From the NCBI GenBank assembly GCA_036346225.1, contig JARFIW010000899.1, positions 1,860,001 through 1,924,000 on the forward strand: DNA of 64,000 nt. The letters run 5' to 3'. The DNA comes from Platerodrilus igneus. Lineage: Eukaryota; Arthropoda; Insecta; Coleoptera; Lycidae. Shown piece after piece: positions 11,661 to 22,640 of the stretch (positions within the stretch are counted from its first letter, which is position 1; each line of letters begins with the position of its first letter). The notes under the pieces are model-generated. The model was not told the DNA's origin. It made no database searches and saw only the letters and a program-made list of their open reading frames with translations. The position numbers and the translations under genes were made by a program.

Positions 11661-13185
11661 AAAAAAAGACAACAAAGAGGAAAGAAAGAAAAATTAACCG
11701 GGCTCAGTCAGTGAGTGGGCGGGGTATAATACCTACAAAAATTAAATAAGACCTGAAATAAAAATAAATTATTAACCGCTCCGTACAACCTGTATGAGAA
11801 ATCATCGCCAGCAGTTATACGTAAATAAAAAACAAAGTATATATCACATTAACAAAAGAACTCTAATTAGCATAAAAAGAAAAATAAACATTATAATGGG
11901 CATTAACCCGGATTAAGTAAGCGAGAATAAACCGTATATATCAGTATTTGCTAGCTAATGTATTTGTATACCAGATTTCACAACTTCGTTTAGTAATCAT
12001 AATATTATGATACCTCACATAAGCTCTGATAACGCTAACATATAACCTACAATTACAACTACTGTAACAATTTCGATTTTCTGTTATTCAAATACACAAA
12101 TTTTGTTCGATACACCTAATCAATAAATGTTAAATTTCTATTGGAACCTTTTATTATAAAATTCATACATAGTACGCCCTCTACATTAGAATAGCAAAAG
12201 TACACTTCAAGTAAACTTCTAGTTGTTTGTATCTTGTTTCAATATCCTCCTTCCCCGCACATGCTAGTATAATTAAGGTTGCCTCGTGGAATAAGCCATT
12301 TTCAATATCAGATGTAGTCCGTAGACACGTATTTTTCGGGGCTGGCAAGTTTTTAATCAAACATGCCGCCCGAGCAATTATTTAAGTGGAGTCAACATGT
12401 TCCATAAGTTAGTTTTGGTAATAGCATCGACCTAAAATGGTTGTGGATATATTTTTACGCGCAAGTTCTTGAAGTTCTTGAAGTTCTTGGAGTTTTTCAA
12501 GTTTTTATTCATTTTTTAGTTTAGCGTTTTAAGGATTAAACTACCTATCATTAAATATGGAGATAATTATAATTCCGAATTTTAAAATATTAAAGTCAAG
12601 TTACAAGTAAAGAAGTTATGGAAATTTAAGAATTGTAAAGAATCCATGCGTTACTCGTAAAACATACACTAAAGTGAGAAGCAGTGTTTCAATTGTTACT
12701 AGGCAGGAATGTAGAAACCCGCACATGTTATTGGTTAATATGAAGGTTAAATCCGGACCCCTGTGTTAGCTACGCTCAACTATAAGAGTAAGGACGCAGA
12801 TATAGCAGATGGTTAGCGCTGAGTCATCCTCCATTTTTATTCTTATATCTTTTTCAAGAAATTTTCAATTGAAATGCTGAGATAAATTTTCGAAGAAGTT
12901 ATACCTAAGTTTGTTTAAAAATTAATTCTCAAATTTTTGCTAAAGTTAATAATTCAATTAATTTGTTTCATTTAAAAATTTAATTTAAAAATTTAGTATT
13001 TGAATAAGGCATAATTGACCTTAACATTTTTAAGATCTTTGTATAATATTATGTTTGAAGTTACAAAGTTGTATTAAATGGATTGCTTTATCGAACATGT
13101 GATATGATAAGAATTGTTTGCCGAATTATAATATATAACACATGGTGATAATACACCTGATGTATAATTCAATGTCGACAATAAG

Positions 13186-13363
13186 TAGGGCTGGGTCGGC
13201 GTATCGATATATCGATACGTATCGATACGACCCCCGTATCGACCCTCCCGATACAGCGAAAAATAAATATCGATATATCGATATTCGATATGTATCGATA
13301 CGTATCGATATTCGATATAGAATATGTATCGATATTTGATACGCAAAATCCCGTATCGCCCAC

Positions 13364-13397
<34 letters not shown>

Positions 13398-14247
13398 TTA
13401 TGTCACAAATATTAAACTTGAAACTATAATTATTTTGATAACGAACAATTTTAAGTGAAAGATCGAATTGTCAGTAAATACATTATTTTAAAACGATCTT
13501 GTGATTTTATTCCCAAAGAAAGAGTTTGAGATAATCAATGAGTGTAATAATTATTTTTGCGGATACTCTTGTACTGTATACATCCTCCGGCATATGTTGG
13601 ATAAATACTGTTTTCTTCATGGGTTGATTTTCCTCTTGAAACATGTTTTTATTTTTTTCTCTTGAGGTTTTCTTTTCTTTCTTTGTGGCCCACCCCAGTC
13701 TGCGACTTTTTAGCTAGCACGACATTCTTTGGAATCTTTTTTTGTTGCGGTACTTGATGCTTGATATATTCTTTGCTTACTTTACTTTTCTTTCTTATCC
13801 GCACGGCATACCGTAACTAGGTATTGAGCATTTTACGTTATTTGTTTGTTTGTTAAAATAAGGATGTTAATTATTAGGGGTGGGCGATACGGGTTTTTGC
13901 GTATCGAATATCGACACATATTATATATCGATATGTATCGATATATCGAATATCGATATATATATCGATACGTATCGATACGTATCGATGCGTATCGATA
14001 TATATATCGATGTGTATCGGTGCGTATCGATACATATCGATACGTATCGATTCGTATCGATACGTATCGATTCGTATCGATGCGTATCGATACGTATAGC
14101 GATTCCTATCGGAACGTTTAGATGTGTAGATTAAGTATACATATCGAGACGTATCGGTACGAATCGATATATATCGATATTCGATACATATCGATATATA
14201 ATATGTGTCGATATTCGATACGCAAAAACCCGTATCGCCCACCCCTA
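13186..14247. mobile_element. Non-autonomous hAT element with two palindromic TATCGATA-rich arms (hAT-2)
   Basis: A perfect 8-bp duplication ACAATAAG (13178-13185 and 14248-14255) flanks a 1062-bp unit. Outer ends are TAGGGCTGGG and, reverse-complemented, TAGGGGTGGGCGATACGGG. Two arms, 13186-13368 and 13875-14247, are each nearly complete inverted repeats full of CGTATCGATA. Their inner edges also look like hAT ends (CCCACCCTTA and TAGGGGTGGG), yet only the outermost ends carry the duplication. The spacer (about 13400-13870) has no transposase. ORFs in the arms on both strands are artefacts of the palindrome. Confidence 0.85.
13367..13396. repeat. (TA)n microsatellite inside hAT-2
   Basis: About 15 TA units directly next to the inner edge of the left arm. 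Confidence 0.9.
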
Positions 14248-16189
14248 ACAATAAGTGCTTTTCTTTGACCTTTAATTTTATTAAAAATTGTTATTAAGAA
14301 TGTATAACCATAACCTGAGAAATTACTTTTGCATGTGTAAATTTTTTTGTGAACTGGAAAGGATTCTATTCAAGTAACATAAAGTCATTGTAACGTGAAG
14401 TAAAAGTAACATATTTCTTACAAAAAACTAAAATAATTTATGCATTTAATAAAACAATATTCCAAGAATGCTTCTTAGATATTAATATTAAATAGTGAAA
14501 ACGGAACTGTTTCCAAAGTCTCCGTATAAATAAGTTGTATAAACAATGTATATATAAATATTTTTTTGAAAACAAAATTAATAGAAAATATTTTAAGTTG
14601 TCTCAAAATTTTCTTTCTTTGAAGTCAACAGTGATTGTCCGACAGAAGCAAACTGTTTATAATTTAGAAGCCTTAGTACTGAAGGAAGGTATTATTAGTG
14701 TTAAAGTTAAAAGTTTTTCTTGAAGGTATAATTTTGATTAGTGATTTACATATAATTTTTTTTGTGATAAAGTGACTAGGCTCTCATGAAGCCCTAATTG
14801 GAAAATGTTTAGGTGTGATTAAATTTTCAGATAGCACGAGATCGTCGTCCTATTCCAGGTTGCAGAGACCACAGTAAGTATTTTTGTATATGTTGCTTGT
14901 CGTAAATTTTTTTTCTTTTTCGAAGATTTCCGTATCTGATCTTCGAATAATTTCTTATAAAACACTCATTAAGATACAGTGGCGTCCAATAAAAATTTTT
15001 TTGTTTTTTCTCGTATACCATCCTACGACCCTAGCTCATAGCTCTGCCCTAAGTTGAAGAAACTTAGCTGGCTGGAAGAACTCCTTTTTTCTCAAAGCCA
15101 TTCAACATCCTTTTACCCTGGGCTTGACCATCAAACAGGAACCCCTCGTAATCTATCGAGGCTCTGCCGCCTGTATGGTAGAGCAGACATATTTAATAGA
15201 AGGCTCGAATGTTACACTACAATGGCAATAACGTCTTTCAATGTGCCAGCAGGTTTTTATCCTATTCTCGCATTAATAAATAGTAGTTAAACTTAAGCGT
15301 AATATATTAATCCCATGGCAATAGATTCCAGTATCTTAAATCATTTTCGTAAATACAATTAATTCGAGACCTGTATGAGTCCCAAACAGTAAAATCTAAG
15401 TGGACAGGGTCTCGACACAAGTAGGAAAGGAAATCTCACCCACGCTTCTACGGTGTTGGATCTCTCGTTCGCTCCTCGGACCGGAGCGGGCCAGATGGAC
15501 CTGAGATCCCGTAACGGGTGCAGCCTTCAATACCCCAAGGAGCGGCAATTCAAGAGACTATCGTGTCCCCCGCAGAAAGCTAGATGATTACGAAAAATAT
15601 TAATTTATTTATGCCGACAAGTACGGGTTTATAAAACCATCAATACTCACCACGCTGTAAGGAGTGCGCGAATTGTCATAAAGAAAAACGGAACGGATAA
15701 TCTAGCAATTACAACGAGTGCTTTTTAACATTATAAAAAGAAAGAACATAAATTCGTTTAATTAAATAACCAGAGCTCCAAGTCATATTCTGGTTATCAA
15801 AGCGTGATTAGGAAAACCTGGAAACACGCTATTATCGGATAATACGCGACCATAGTTCGACGAGTCTCTAGATTCAAACCATAGAGAAAGCAATTATACG
15901 TTATCGGAATGTTTAACAAATTAAACGATACCTAAAACAAGGTATTGACTTATTTAAATTTTATCATAAACTTTACGTTTTAAAGCAACTAGATTTGAGT
16001 TAAACAATTATTGTAAAGCGGGCTTATGGTAAACAAGTAAAATATACAGGATGTTGATGAAGGATTTAAGAATAGAAACGGAATTGATTTAATTGAAAAA
16101 CAAATTAAAGGAGAAAAAGGGTAATTACTTTATCCCAAAAATAAACGTAACAAATCTATTGGCAATTAATTTTTAACGCACCAAAATGC

Positions 16190-16800
16190 AACAATAAGAA
16201 ATTTATTAAACACTTTCAATGAAACTTAACTACACTTTCGCAGTACCAAAACATAGATCTTTGGGAATTCACACTTTTTAATTGGTTGATGCAAAGAATA
16301 GACAGTTCTACTCGCAACGCTTTCGAAATAAAATTCGCAAATGTGGAATTTCCTATTTTTGAAGTTTTGAAACAATTTTTAACAGACAAAAGTCGTGCAT
16401 AAGAAAATAATTCGTTGGCTAGTGTTTTCAACGCTAATAATATTGCAAGCAAACCTTCATACAGGCAAAATATTAAGGATCGTCCTCGAGTATTTTTAGC
16501 TTCTACTGAAAGTGAAGCACCAAAACCAAGATGTGCCCATTGCAAGGCGATAGATAACACATTCCCTTTATAAATGTGAGACTTTTTTACAATTGCCAGC
16601 GACTGCCTGCTTTAATGTTGTAAAATCAGCACGTTTGTGCATCAATTGTCTTAGTTTGTTGCATTTGTTAAATTCATGCAAGTCGACGTCTACTTGTAGG
16701 TATTGTCGTCTAAACATAATTCGTTAGTACATTTTTTGAACGTTGCTCCCAGTGCACCTCCCGCAGAGAATGATACAGGGCAACCCTCTTCTTAACCCGT
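16190..16800 (+). pseudogene. gag: BEL/Pao gag, C-terminal part with Cys/His knuckles
   Basis: The read-through, in several frames, gives LLNTFNET at the junction, then WEFTLFNWLMQRIDSSTRN, FEVLKQFLTDKSRA and RPRVFLASTESEAP. The Cys-rich nucleocapsid segment follows, with RCAHCKA, KCETFLQLPA, LCINCLSLLHLLNSC and CRYC. This is the usual arrangement at the end of BEL/Pao gag. Frameshifts near 16415, 16570 and 16710 and stops destroy it. It continues the gag half that ends at about 11660. Confidence 0.8.
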
Positions 16801-16839
16801 ACAAATTTCCATGTCTTTGACTGGAGGCTTAAACAATTT

Positions 16840-17150
16840 GTATGCTAATTACACAGTTTTGATAGCTGTTGTTGTTTTTGAGGTCAAAGACAAATGGAAT
16901 AATTTCTAACTTGTAAGAGCAATTTGTGACTCTGCAACTCAATCAAGCTTTATAACTAATCGTTGCCGCAAATGTTTAGGACTGCACCTATTAAAGGTAT
17001 AGGTCAAGTTGCTGTAAGTTCTTCACATGAAACCATAGAATGTCAAATTCGCCCGGTGAAATCGTCAGATTTTTACAAACATTTTCCGTAATGGTTTTAC
17101 CTAACAGACTTACCAAGTTTTCTTCTGTCTACGCAGCAATCGTTTTCTAA
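16840..17150 (+). pseudogene. pol: BEL/Pao aspartic protease region
   Basis: Translation gives VLIAVVVFEVKDKWNNF and then AICDSATQSSFITNRC near 16920-16960, matching the BEL/Pao protease. There the family usually has a Leu-Asp-Ser/Thr-Gly active-site block; here Gly is replaced by Ala (DSA). A LGL motif follows. Several frameshifts are present. Confidence 0.75.
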
Positions 17151-18538
17151 TTTGAAACTCGCAAATCCACAATGGTTTTTGCCGGGTTCAATCGACGTAT
17201 TATTAAGGGCAGATGTTTTCCCACTTATTGTAAAAGATGGTTTTATTCCTGTTGATGGTGTTCTTCCAGCAGGTATAAATACTGTATTAGGTTATGCTTT
17301 ATTAGCTACAGTTTCCACGCCCGCACCAGTTTATTCATTTTATGTACCTACAGAATCGTATCTCGACGATACCTTAAAGAAATTCTGGAATTTGTAAGAA
17401 ATTCCTTCAAAATTAAACATTCTTCTGACGATCAACAAGCAGAGGATTTATTTGATGACACGCATTTCGTGAACTATCAGGTCGCTTTGGTATTCGGCTA
17501 CTTTCAAGGATCCCAAGAATCTTCCCATGTTTGAGGATCCTTTAGACATAGCCGACCGCAGATATTTGTCTCTTGAACGCAGGTTGGATGTCAATCTGTT
17601 GTTCGCAACATGTTGATTTTATGAATGAGTATTTCAAGTCTGGACACATGTCAAAAATGTCGGATACATCGGATCCAAATTCATATTTTATTCCGCATCA
17701 TTGTGTTTTCAAAACAAATGCTGACACAAAAGGTATTCGTGCGGTCTTTGATGCATTAGCAAAAGCACATAACATTGTTTCCCTAAGGGATTGCATACTG
17801 AGTGAAGCCAAACTTCAAGCAGACATTGCTGAAATTTTACTTATTTTTCGTACTTACATTTTCGTTTTCACGTGTGACATCCGTCAGATGTTTAGACAGA
17901 TTTTTGTTTGGGAAACGCACCGCAATTATCAATTAATTCGTTGGAGATTTATTCCTGAAGAATCGATAGGTACATATCGCCTCAATACTGTGACGTATGG
18001 GGTTACTTCTAGCCCTTTCACTGCTACTCGTTACCTTCTCCAACTGGCGAATGAAGATAGACATGAATTTCCACTTGCTTCGCAAGCACTTCGATCAAAT
18101 TTGCATCTCGATGAGCTAGTCTGTGTTGGCCAAGATCTTTCAGCGGTTTTGGAATTACGCAATCAGTTTATTGCCTTGTTACAGACAGCTTGTTTCGAGT
18201 TACGCAAATGGACAGCTAATAACAGCACAATTTTGGAAGACATTTCATCAGAACGTATTCAGCCAAATCATTTGAATTTTGATAGTGATTCAATTGTCAA
18301 GATTCTAGACCTCCAATGGCATTCTAATTTAGACATATTTTCTTTTGAAGTCACAACAGTTTACTCCCCTTGTACAAAGCGAATCATTCCTTCAGAGATG
18401 GCCCGTATATATAACCCCTTAGGTTTTTGCTCGTTTAACATTTTTCGCCAAACATCTTATTCAGTATCTTTGGGCGTTAGGCTTAGATTGAGACTCTACA
18501 CCTCCGGAAAATGTTTGCACGCAATGGAAAAAATATAA
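17150..18538 (+). pseudogene. pol: BEL/Pao reverse transcriptase (Pao type), catalytic motif lost
   Basis: 17152-17397 gives the linker ANPQWFLPGSIDVLLRADVF and NTVLGYALL, ending LDDTLKKFWNL. After a frameshifted stretch with KDPKNLPMFEDPLDIADRRY-like sequence, a 321-residue ORF (17573-18538) carries YFIPHHCVFK, IRAVFDALAKAHN, FTCDIRQMFRQI, TVTYGVTSSPFTATRYLLQL and FELRKW. These are diagnostic Pao-type RT blocks. The catalytic Tyr-Val-Asp-Asp is replaced by HLDE (about 18103-18115), so the enzyme would be dead even in frame. The N at 17573 is an arbitrary start within a broken frame. Confidence 0.9.
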
Positions 18539-18539
18539 A

Positions 18540-19320
18540 AATTTTCTGCCGCAATTGTCTAAAGTCAGCATACCTAGATGTATGAGACCTACTTCATTTT
18601 CTCTTTGTCAACTTCACGCATTTTACGATGTCTCGGAACTAGGATATTCCGCAGTAGTTTATTTTAGATTTATAGATCACTAAGGAAAGGCGTCTATATT
18701 TTTTGTCATGGCCAAGTCCAAAGTCGCACCGCTCAAATGCATCTCTATTACTCGTTTAGAGCTATGCGCCGCATTACTACTTTCAGATTTAATAGATTTT
18801 CTATCGACATTATTTACATATTGATGAAATCTTCGCATGGAGTGATTCCACAGTCGCCTTATCATGGATTTGTTCTTCGCCAGACAGGTGGGAGACTTTT
18901 GTAGCCAATAGAGTGACTCATATCCATGAAAGGGTTTTTCCGGTTTGTTGGCATCATATTCGTTCAGCTGACAACCCAGCAGACCCAGCGTCCAGAGGTT
19001 TATTACCTCATGAGCTTATCGCGTGCTTCTTATGGTAGACTTCATGGCTTCATTGCCGCCCAATTTATGGCCTTCCGTAGTATCTTTTGCTTCTTTGTCA
19101 ACTGATATCACTGGAGACGAAAGAATTTTAACGATTGTTTCAGAAGTGTTACCGTCAATCATCGACTCGCTTCTCGATCGATCTTCACTTAGCAAAATTC
19201 AATGCATGTTCGCGTATTGTTTTCGTTTTATTAATAATCTTCGTAAGACTCCCAAATTTTCCGGTGCTTTATTGTGTATTATGAATTATATCAAGTTTTA
19301 CTATACATTGTAAAAGATAC
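18540..19320 (+). pseudogene. pol: BEL/Pao RNase H-like region
   Basis: Readable pieces are SKVAPLKCISITRLELCAAL (18718-18780), then WSDSTVALSWICSSPDRWET and VANRVTHIHE. HHIRSADNPADPASRG follows before 19010. This is the RNase H segment that follows Pao-type RT. Stops and frameshifts throughout. Confidence 0.85.
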
Positions 19321-19399
19321 GTAATTTTCTGCATTTAAAACTGAAATCGAACGCATCAAAAGGGAATTCCCATGTTCTAAACAATTCAAACAATTTTCT

Positions 19400-20280
19400 T
19401 CTTCTTTGGATAAGGATGGAATACTTCGTGTTGGTGGTCGATTGTCCTATTCATACCTGCCGTTTGAAACTAAACATCCCGCACTTCTCCCCAGCAAGCA
19501 TCGCTTATTGGAATTTTTTATTCATCAAACTCATCATGATCATTTACATGCCAGAATTAATACTACAATGTATTTAATTGAACAAAAATTTCGGATTTTG
19601 TCCGCAAAGCGTCCACTGTTATCATTTACGTCCAACCGCATTTGTTCCCACAATGGGTGACTTACTTACTACACGAGTTACAGAAGTTAAGTGCAGTCGC
19701 AGTCGACTATGGTAGAGTTTTTTCCATTCTTTTGTCACATCGACGTGGGTCTAAAATTCAAAAGGCCTACATATGTATTTTTGTTTGCCTTGCAGTCAAG
19801 GCTCTTCACATTGAAGTAGTTTTCGACTTATCAGCGGCATCATTTATAGCCGCCTTGCATCGTTTCATTTCACGCCGTGGTCGCTGTTCTCAGATCATAA
19901 GTGATAATGGCACTAACTTTGTCAGAGCCAACAAAGAGCTCATTTCGCATATGAAAAACGTCGTAGAAGATGAGGCAATTGCTTGGAGTTTCATCTCCCT
20001 TCCGCATCTCACTTTTCTGGACTGAAAGAGAGCGGTATTAAGTCTGTCAAAATTCATCTTCGTCGCGTTATAGGCATGCAAATCCTTACATACGAGGAAT
20101 TCAATACTGTTTGCATTCAGTTTGAGGCATTGCTCAACTCGCGTCCTCGATGTAACATATCAACAGATCCAAATGACCTTAGTGTTTTTTCATCTGGACA
20201 TTTTTTAATGCTCGAGCCATTGACTGCGCCTCCGCATGCAGACTTGAACCATTTAAAAATCTCTAGATTGTCTAGGTGAC
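19400..20280 (+). pseudogene. pol: BEL/Pao integrase
   Basis: It starts DGILRVGGRLSYS and ARINTTMYLIEQKFRIL (zinc-binding part, incomplete). After a frameshift near 19640-19690 it continues with AVDYGR (first Asp, about 19700), CLAVKALHIEVV, ISDNGTNFVRA (second Asp, about 19903), then a frameshift near 20010 and GLKESGIKSVKIHLRRV, which holds the Glu. The D, D and E residues are kept, but the frame is broken at least three times. The following EALLNSRP and SGHFLM are standard BEL/Pao integrase C-terminal features. Confidence 0.9.
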
Positions 20281-20570
20281 ATTTAAGTCAGCACCTACAT
20301 CATGATTTTTGGAAGCGTTGGTACAATGAATATTTTCATAATTTATACCAACGTAGCAAATGGATCAAAATCCGTAATCTCGAATCGTCAAATATTGGCA
20401 CCTTAGTGCTCATAAAGGAGGACAATATTCCCCCGTTGCAGTGAAAACAGGGGAGAATTGTCGCCCTACACCGCGGTCGTGATAACATTGCTCGTGTTGC
20501 GACCGTGCTCACCTGTTCAGGCCAGTACAAAAGGCCAATCGTAAAGCTCTGCACGTTGCCTACACAATAA
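20281..20570 (+). pseudogene. BEL/Pao C-terminal DUF5641-like domain
   Basis: Reads WKRWYNEYFHNLYQRSKW, LVLIKEDNIPPLQ, GRIVALHRGRDNIARVATV and KRPIVKLCTLP, the typical end of BEL/Pao pol. An in-frame stop replaces the Trp after PPLQ. A purine-rich tract GGTGGGCGGTA directly precedes the 3' LTR. Confidence 0.85.
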
Positions 20571-20713
20571 TCCATTCGTTTTAATTTTGTATATATGTAT
20601 TGCGCACATTGCAATCTATATAAACTTAGTTTTTCTTCTTTTGCATAAAGGTACATATAGTTCATATTATTGTTTAAAAATTACCCATTTTTTGGTAATT
20701 TCGGTGGGCGGTA

Positions 20714-22487
20714 TGTTTCGTCCCTAAACCCTTTTACCTAAGTTGTAACATACTGTTTTAATAAGCTCTAATAGTTCTAGTATTCCTAAAAATAGTTAGT
20801 TTCTAGTTTAATTTTAGCATGCTAATTATTAGAATTGTAGCGGCTGCAGGATCACCCAAGTAGCTTCTCAGCGAAGTTCCCAGAAAGATCTAATCCAAGA
20901 GTTAATCAATTTTTCCAAAGGCACTTACTTTAAGGGCACTAAACATGTCAAATTAGTCCATATCTATGATTAGATGTCAATCATGCTTTAGGATCCTATT
21001 TATGTCAGGGTGGTCTGAAGCAATTTTTCAATTAGCTGAGCACTCAACTAAAATCAATTCTGAGAGCTACGGTTGTGGTTATCTTAGGCATTGACAGTTT
21101 TAATTAAAATTAAAGATTTACGACCGGCGCATCCTAAGCCGAGTAAGAGCGTCAAGAAAGGGGTTATTTTCAATTAACCAAAATGTATATAAGGAGGCCA
21201 GCCGGTGGGAATCGGGTTGTTTATTTCCAGACGCGTTAGAGGTTAAAGCTAACGGTTACTAGTGATGTGTTTATTTCTCTGCAGTCAAGTGCGGGCCGTT
21301 ATGTTTTAAGTTATTTATTTCTCTGAGTAAGTAATTAGTATATGTGATATTACTATGAACTCAAGGCTGTGTTATGCAGCATAAGTCAGTTATTTGTTTA
21401 AAAACAGTATTTGTCGACTTCCATAAAATACAATTCCGGGTGAATGCCCAGTTCAAGTAAATTGATCCGTTTTATTATTGCTTTGGAGACCGCATCGTTT
21501 TAGAAGGGTCTTCTATTATATTGTGTTTCGACGGTGTCAGAGGTCGTTAATCACTAATCCACGAGACTACCTGAGAATGCAAAGCTCAGGCCCGAAGTCA
21601 AGTTACGGTACTATTTGACCCTTGAGAAGGTCGTATTTTTCATGGTGTAGATGACCCCGTGGTTAAAAGGGTCGTCGCACTATGCAAGTTAATTAGACTA
21701 GGGTAGCATTAATAAATTTTTGTTATTGGGGTGTGTACACCTAGAACTGTATCTATTCAAAATATGTTTGTTAGTTAAGTTTAGTTAAGTTGTGTTTGTG
21801 CTAGCCGGAGACTATAAGTGACTTATTTTCTGTTCTGCCATTTTGGTTCATCGCCCACGAACAAAGTGCGACGAGAGCTATTACCGCGATTGGTCCATGG
21901 GCCGTTTAATTCCCATGGTGGCGCCCTTTTGTACATAAGGTTATTTACTTTATATTTTGTTATGCATATGTAATTAGTTGAAGTTTTAGTTAGTAGCTCG
22001 TTCAATAAAACAATCAAATTTTCGTCTCAGTGTGTTTGTTTAATGAACCCCCCCTTCACCGACTGCTGCAGCTTGCGAGGCAACGTCCCAAAACGTGAGG
22101 GTACGATGGTGTTAGAGGTCCTGTTATTTATTATTTATTGTTTATTGGATACCCTCATGCGGTAGGTAAATATTAAAATTACAAAGTTATCCTACAACAA
22201 TAAGGAACCACAGTGGGTGTGTACATTAGTAACTCGTTTTGGCGCGCATCATTTCATCATACAAGTGACTGTTCGTGTATCTGTCGTCGAGTTAACATGC
22301 GCTTTTTCGAGTAGCAACAAGTTTTCGCAGTATGTTCGTCATAGAACCAACAATCAGTAAGTACTCAATCATTTACATCAACATTTGAATTATTAATTGC
22401 ATCCAAAGTCATATTTAGTGGTCCTTTATTATCAAACAACCATTAGCAACCCTCAATAAGCTCCTTAATTAATCGGAATTCTTAACA
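20714..22487 (+). repeat. 3' LTR of the BEL/Pao element, split by a solo LTR
   Basis: 20714-20743 and 22184-22487 together match the 5' LTR. The interruption is the insertion at 20744-22183. The LTR ends CTTAACA at 22487, then CATTT. Confidence 0.9.
20744..22183 (+). mobile_element. Gypsy-type solo LTR, 1440 bp
   Basis: Starts TGTAACATAC and ends AAATTACA, with a perfect 4-bp duplication AAGT (20740-20743 and 22184-22187). Removing it restores CCTAAGTTATCC, matching CCTAGGTTATCC of the 5' LTR. TATATAAGG near 21187 is the likely promoter. A 4-bp duplication points to Ty3/gypsy. No internal coding region remains; the ORF at 21823-22017 is incidental. Confidence 0.85.
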
Positions 22488-22640
22488 CATTTTAAGTACC
22501 AAAAGAACTGCTGTCCTCTTTCGTGGACCTGTCTTAGCCTGACACCACCAATTTGGTTAAACAGTAGTTCGGCTATTGAGCTCACTGAAACACGTAAGCC
22601 ATTCTACTCGTTCTAGTAATCTAAAACTTCTACAATTCAA
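22488..22640 (-). mobile_element. 5' end of RTE copy C, continued after the BEL/Pao insertion
   Basis: The reverse complement matches the 5' leader of RTE copy A (about 57395-57555), e.g. TAAGTACC..AAGAGC and GGACCTGTCTTA. It picks up where homology at 8485 stops. Confidence 0.85.

Larger units (their letters stand above)
11690..16190 (-). mobile_element. Ty3/gypsy relic (leader and LTR-like parts) inserted in BEL/Pao gag
   Basis: Two parts match the gypsy relics further right, in the same relative order. 11690-12100 resembles 33255-33560 (shared GACCTGAAATAAAAATA and a CCGGGC..AGTGGG stretch). 15430-16150 resembles 25660-26330 (shared AGATGGACCTGAGAT-like and TTATTGTAAAGCG stretches). It separates the two halves of BEL gag, so it is younger than the BEL/Pao insertion. 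No coding sequence survives; orientation is inferred from the other relics. 12100-13180 and 14260-15400 hold only short ORFs without motifs, including 14535-14723 and 15054-15290. Confidence 0.55.
8486..22487 (+). mobile_element. BEL/Pao LTR retrotransposon, structurally complete but broken, with nested insertions
   Basis: The element has matching LTRs (8486-8796, and 20714-22487 which contains a later insertion), starting TGTTTCG and ending TTCTTAACA. Between them lie gag, protease, RT, RNase H, integrase and a DUF5641-like tail, in that order. The flanks are CATTC (8481-8485) and CATTT (22488-22492), a 5-bp duplication with one change, as expected for BEL/Pao. The RTE sequence to the left resumes to the right, proving the insertion. 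About 14 kb in total, of which roughly 7.6 kb is later insertions (two hAT elements, a gypsy relic, a solo LTR). Confidence 0.9.

Noticed and set aside
13186..13368. Two separate hAT MITEs at 13186-13368 and 13875-14247
   Set aside because: The 8-bp duplication ACAATAAG is present only at the outermost ends, so one composite unit fits better.
13846..14251. Tyr/Ile/Asp/Arg-rich ORFs on both strands
   Set aside because: Translations of the palindromic TATCGATA array in hAT-2. The GGTTCG array at 9183-9461 gives similar artefacts.
15054..15290. 78-residue ORF as a host gene
   Set aside because: No motif, lies in a gypsy relic nested in BEL/Pao gag, no splice context.
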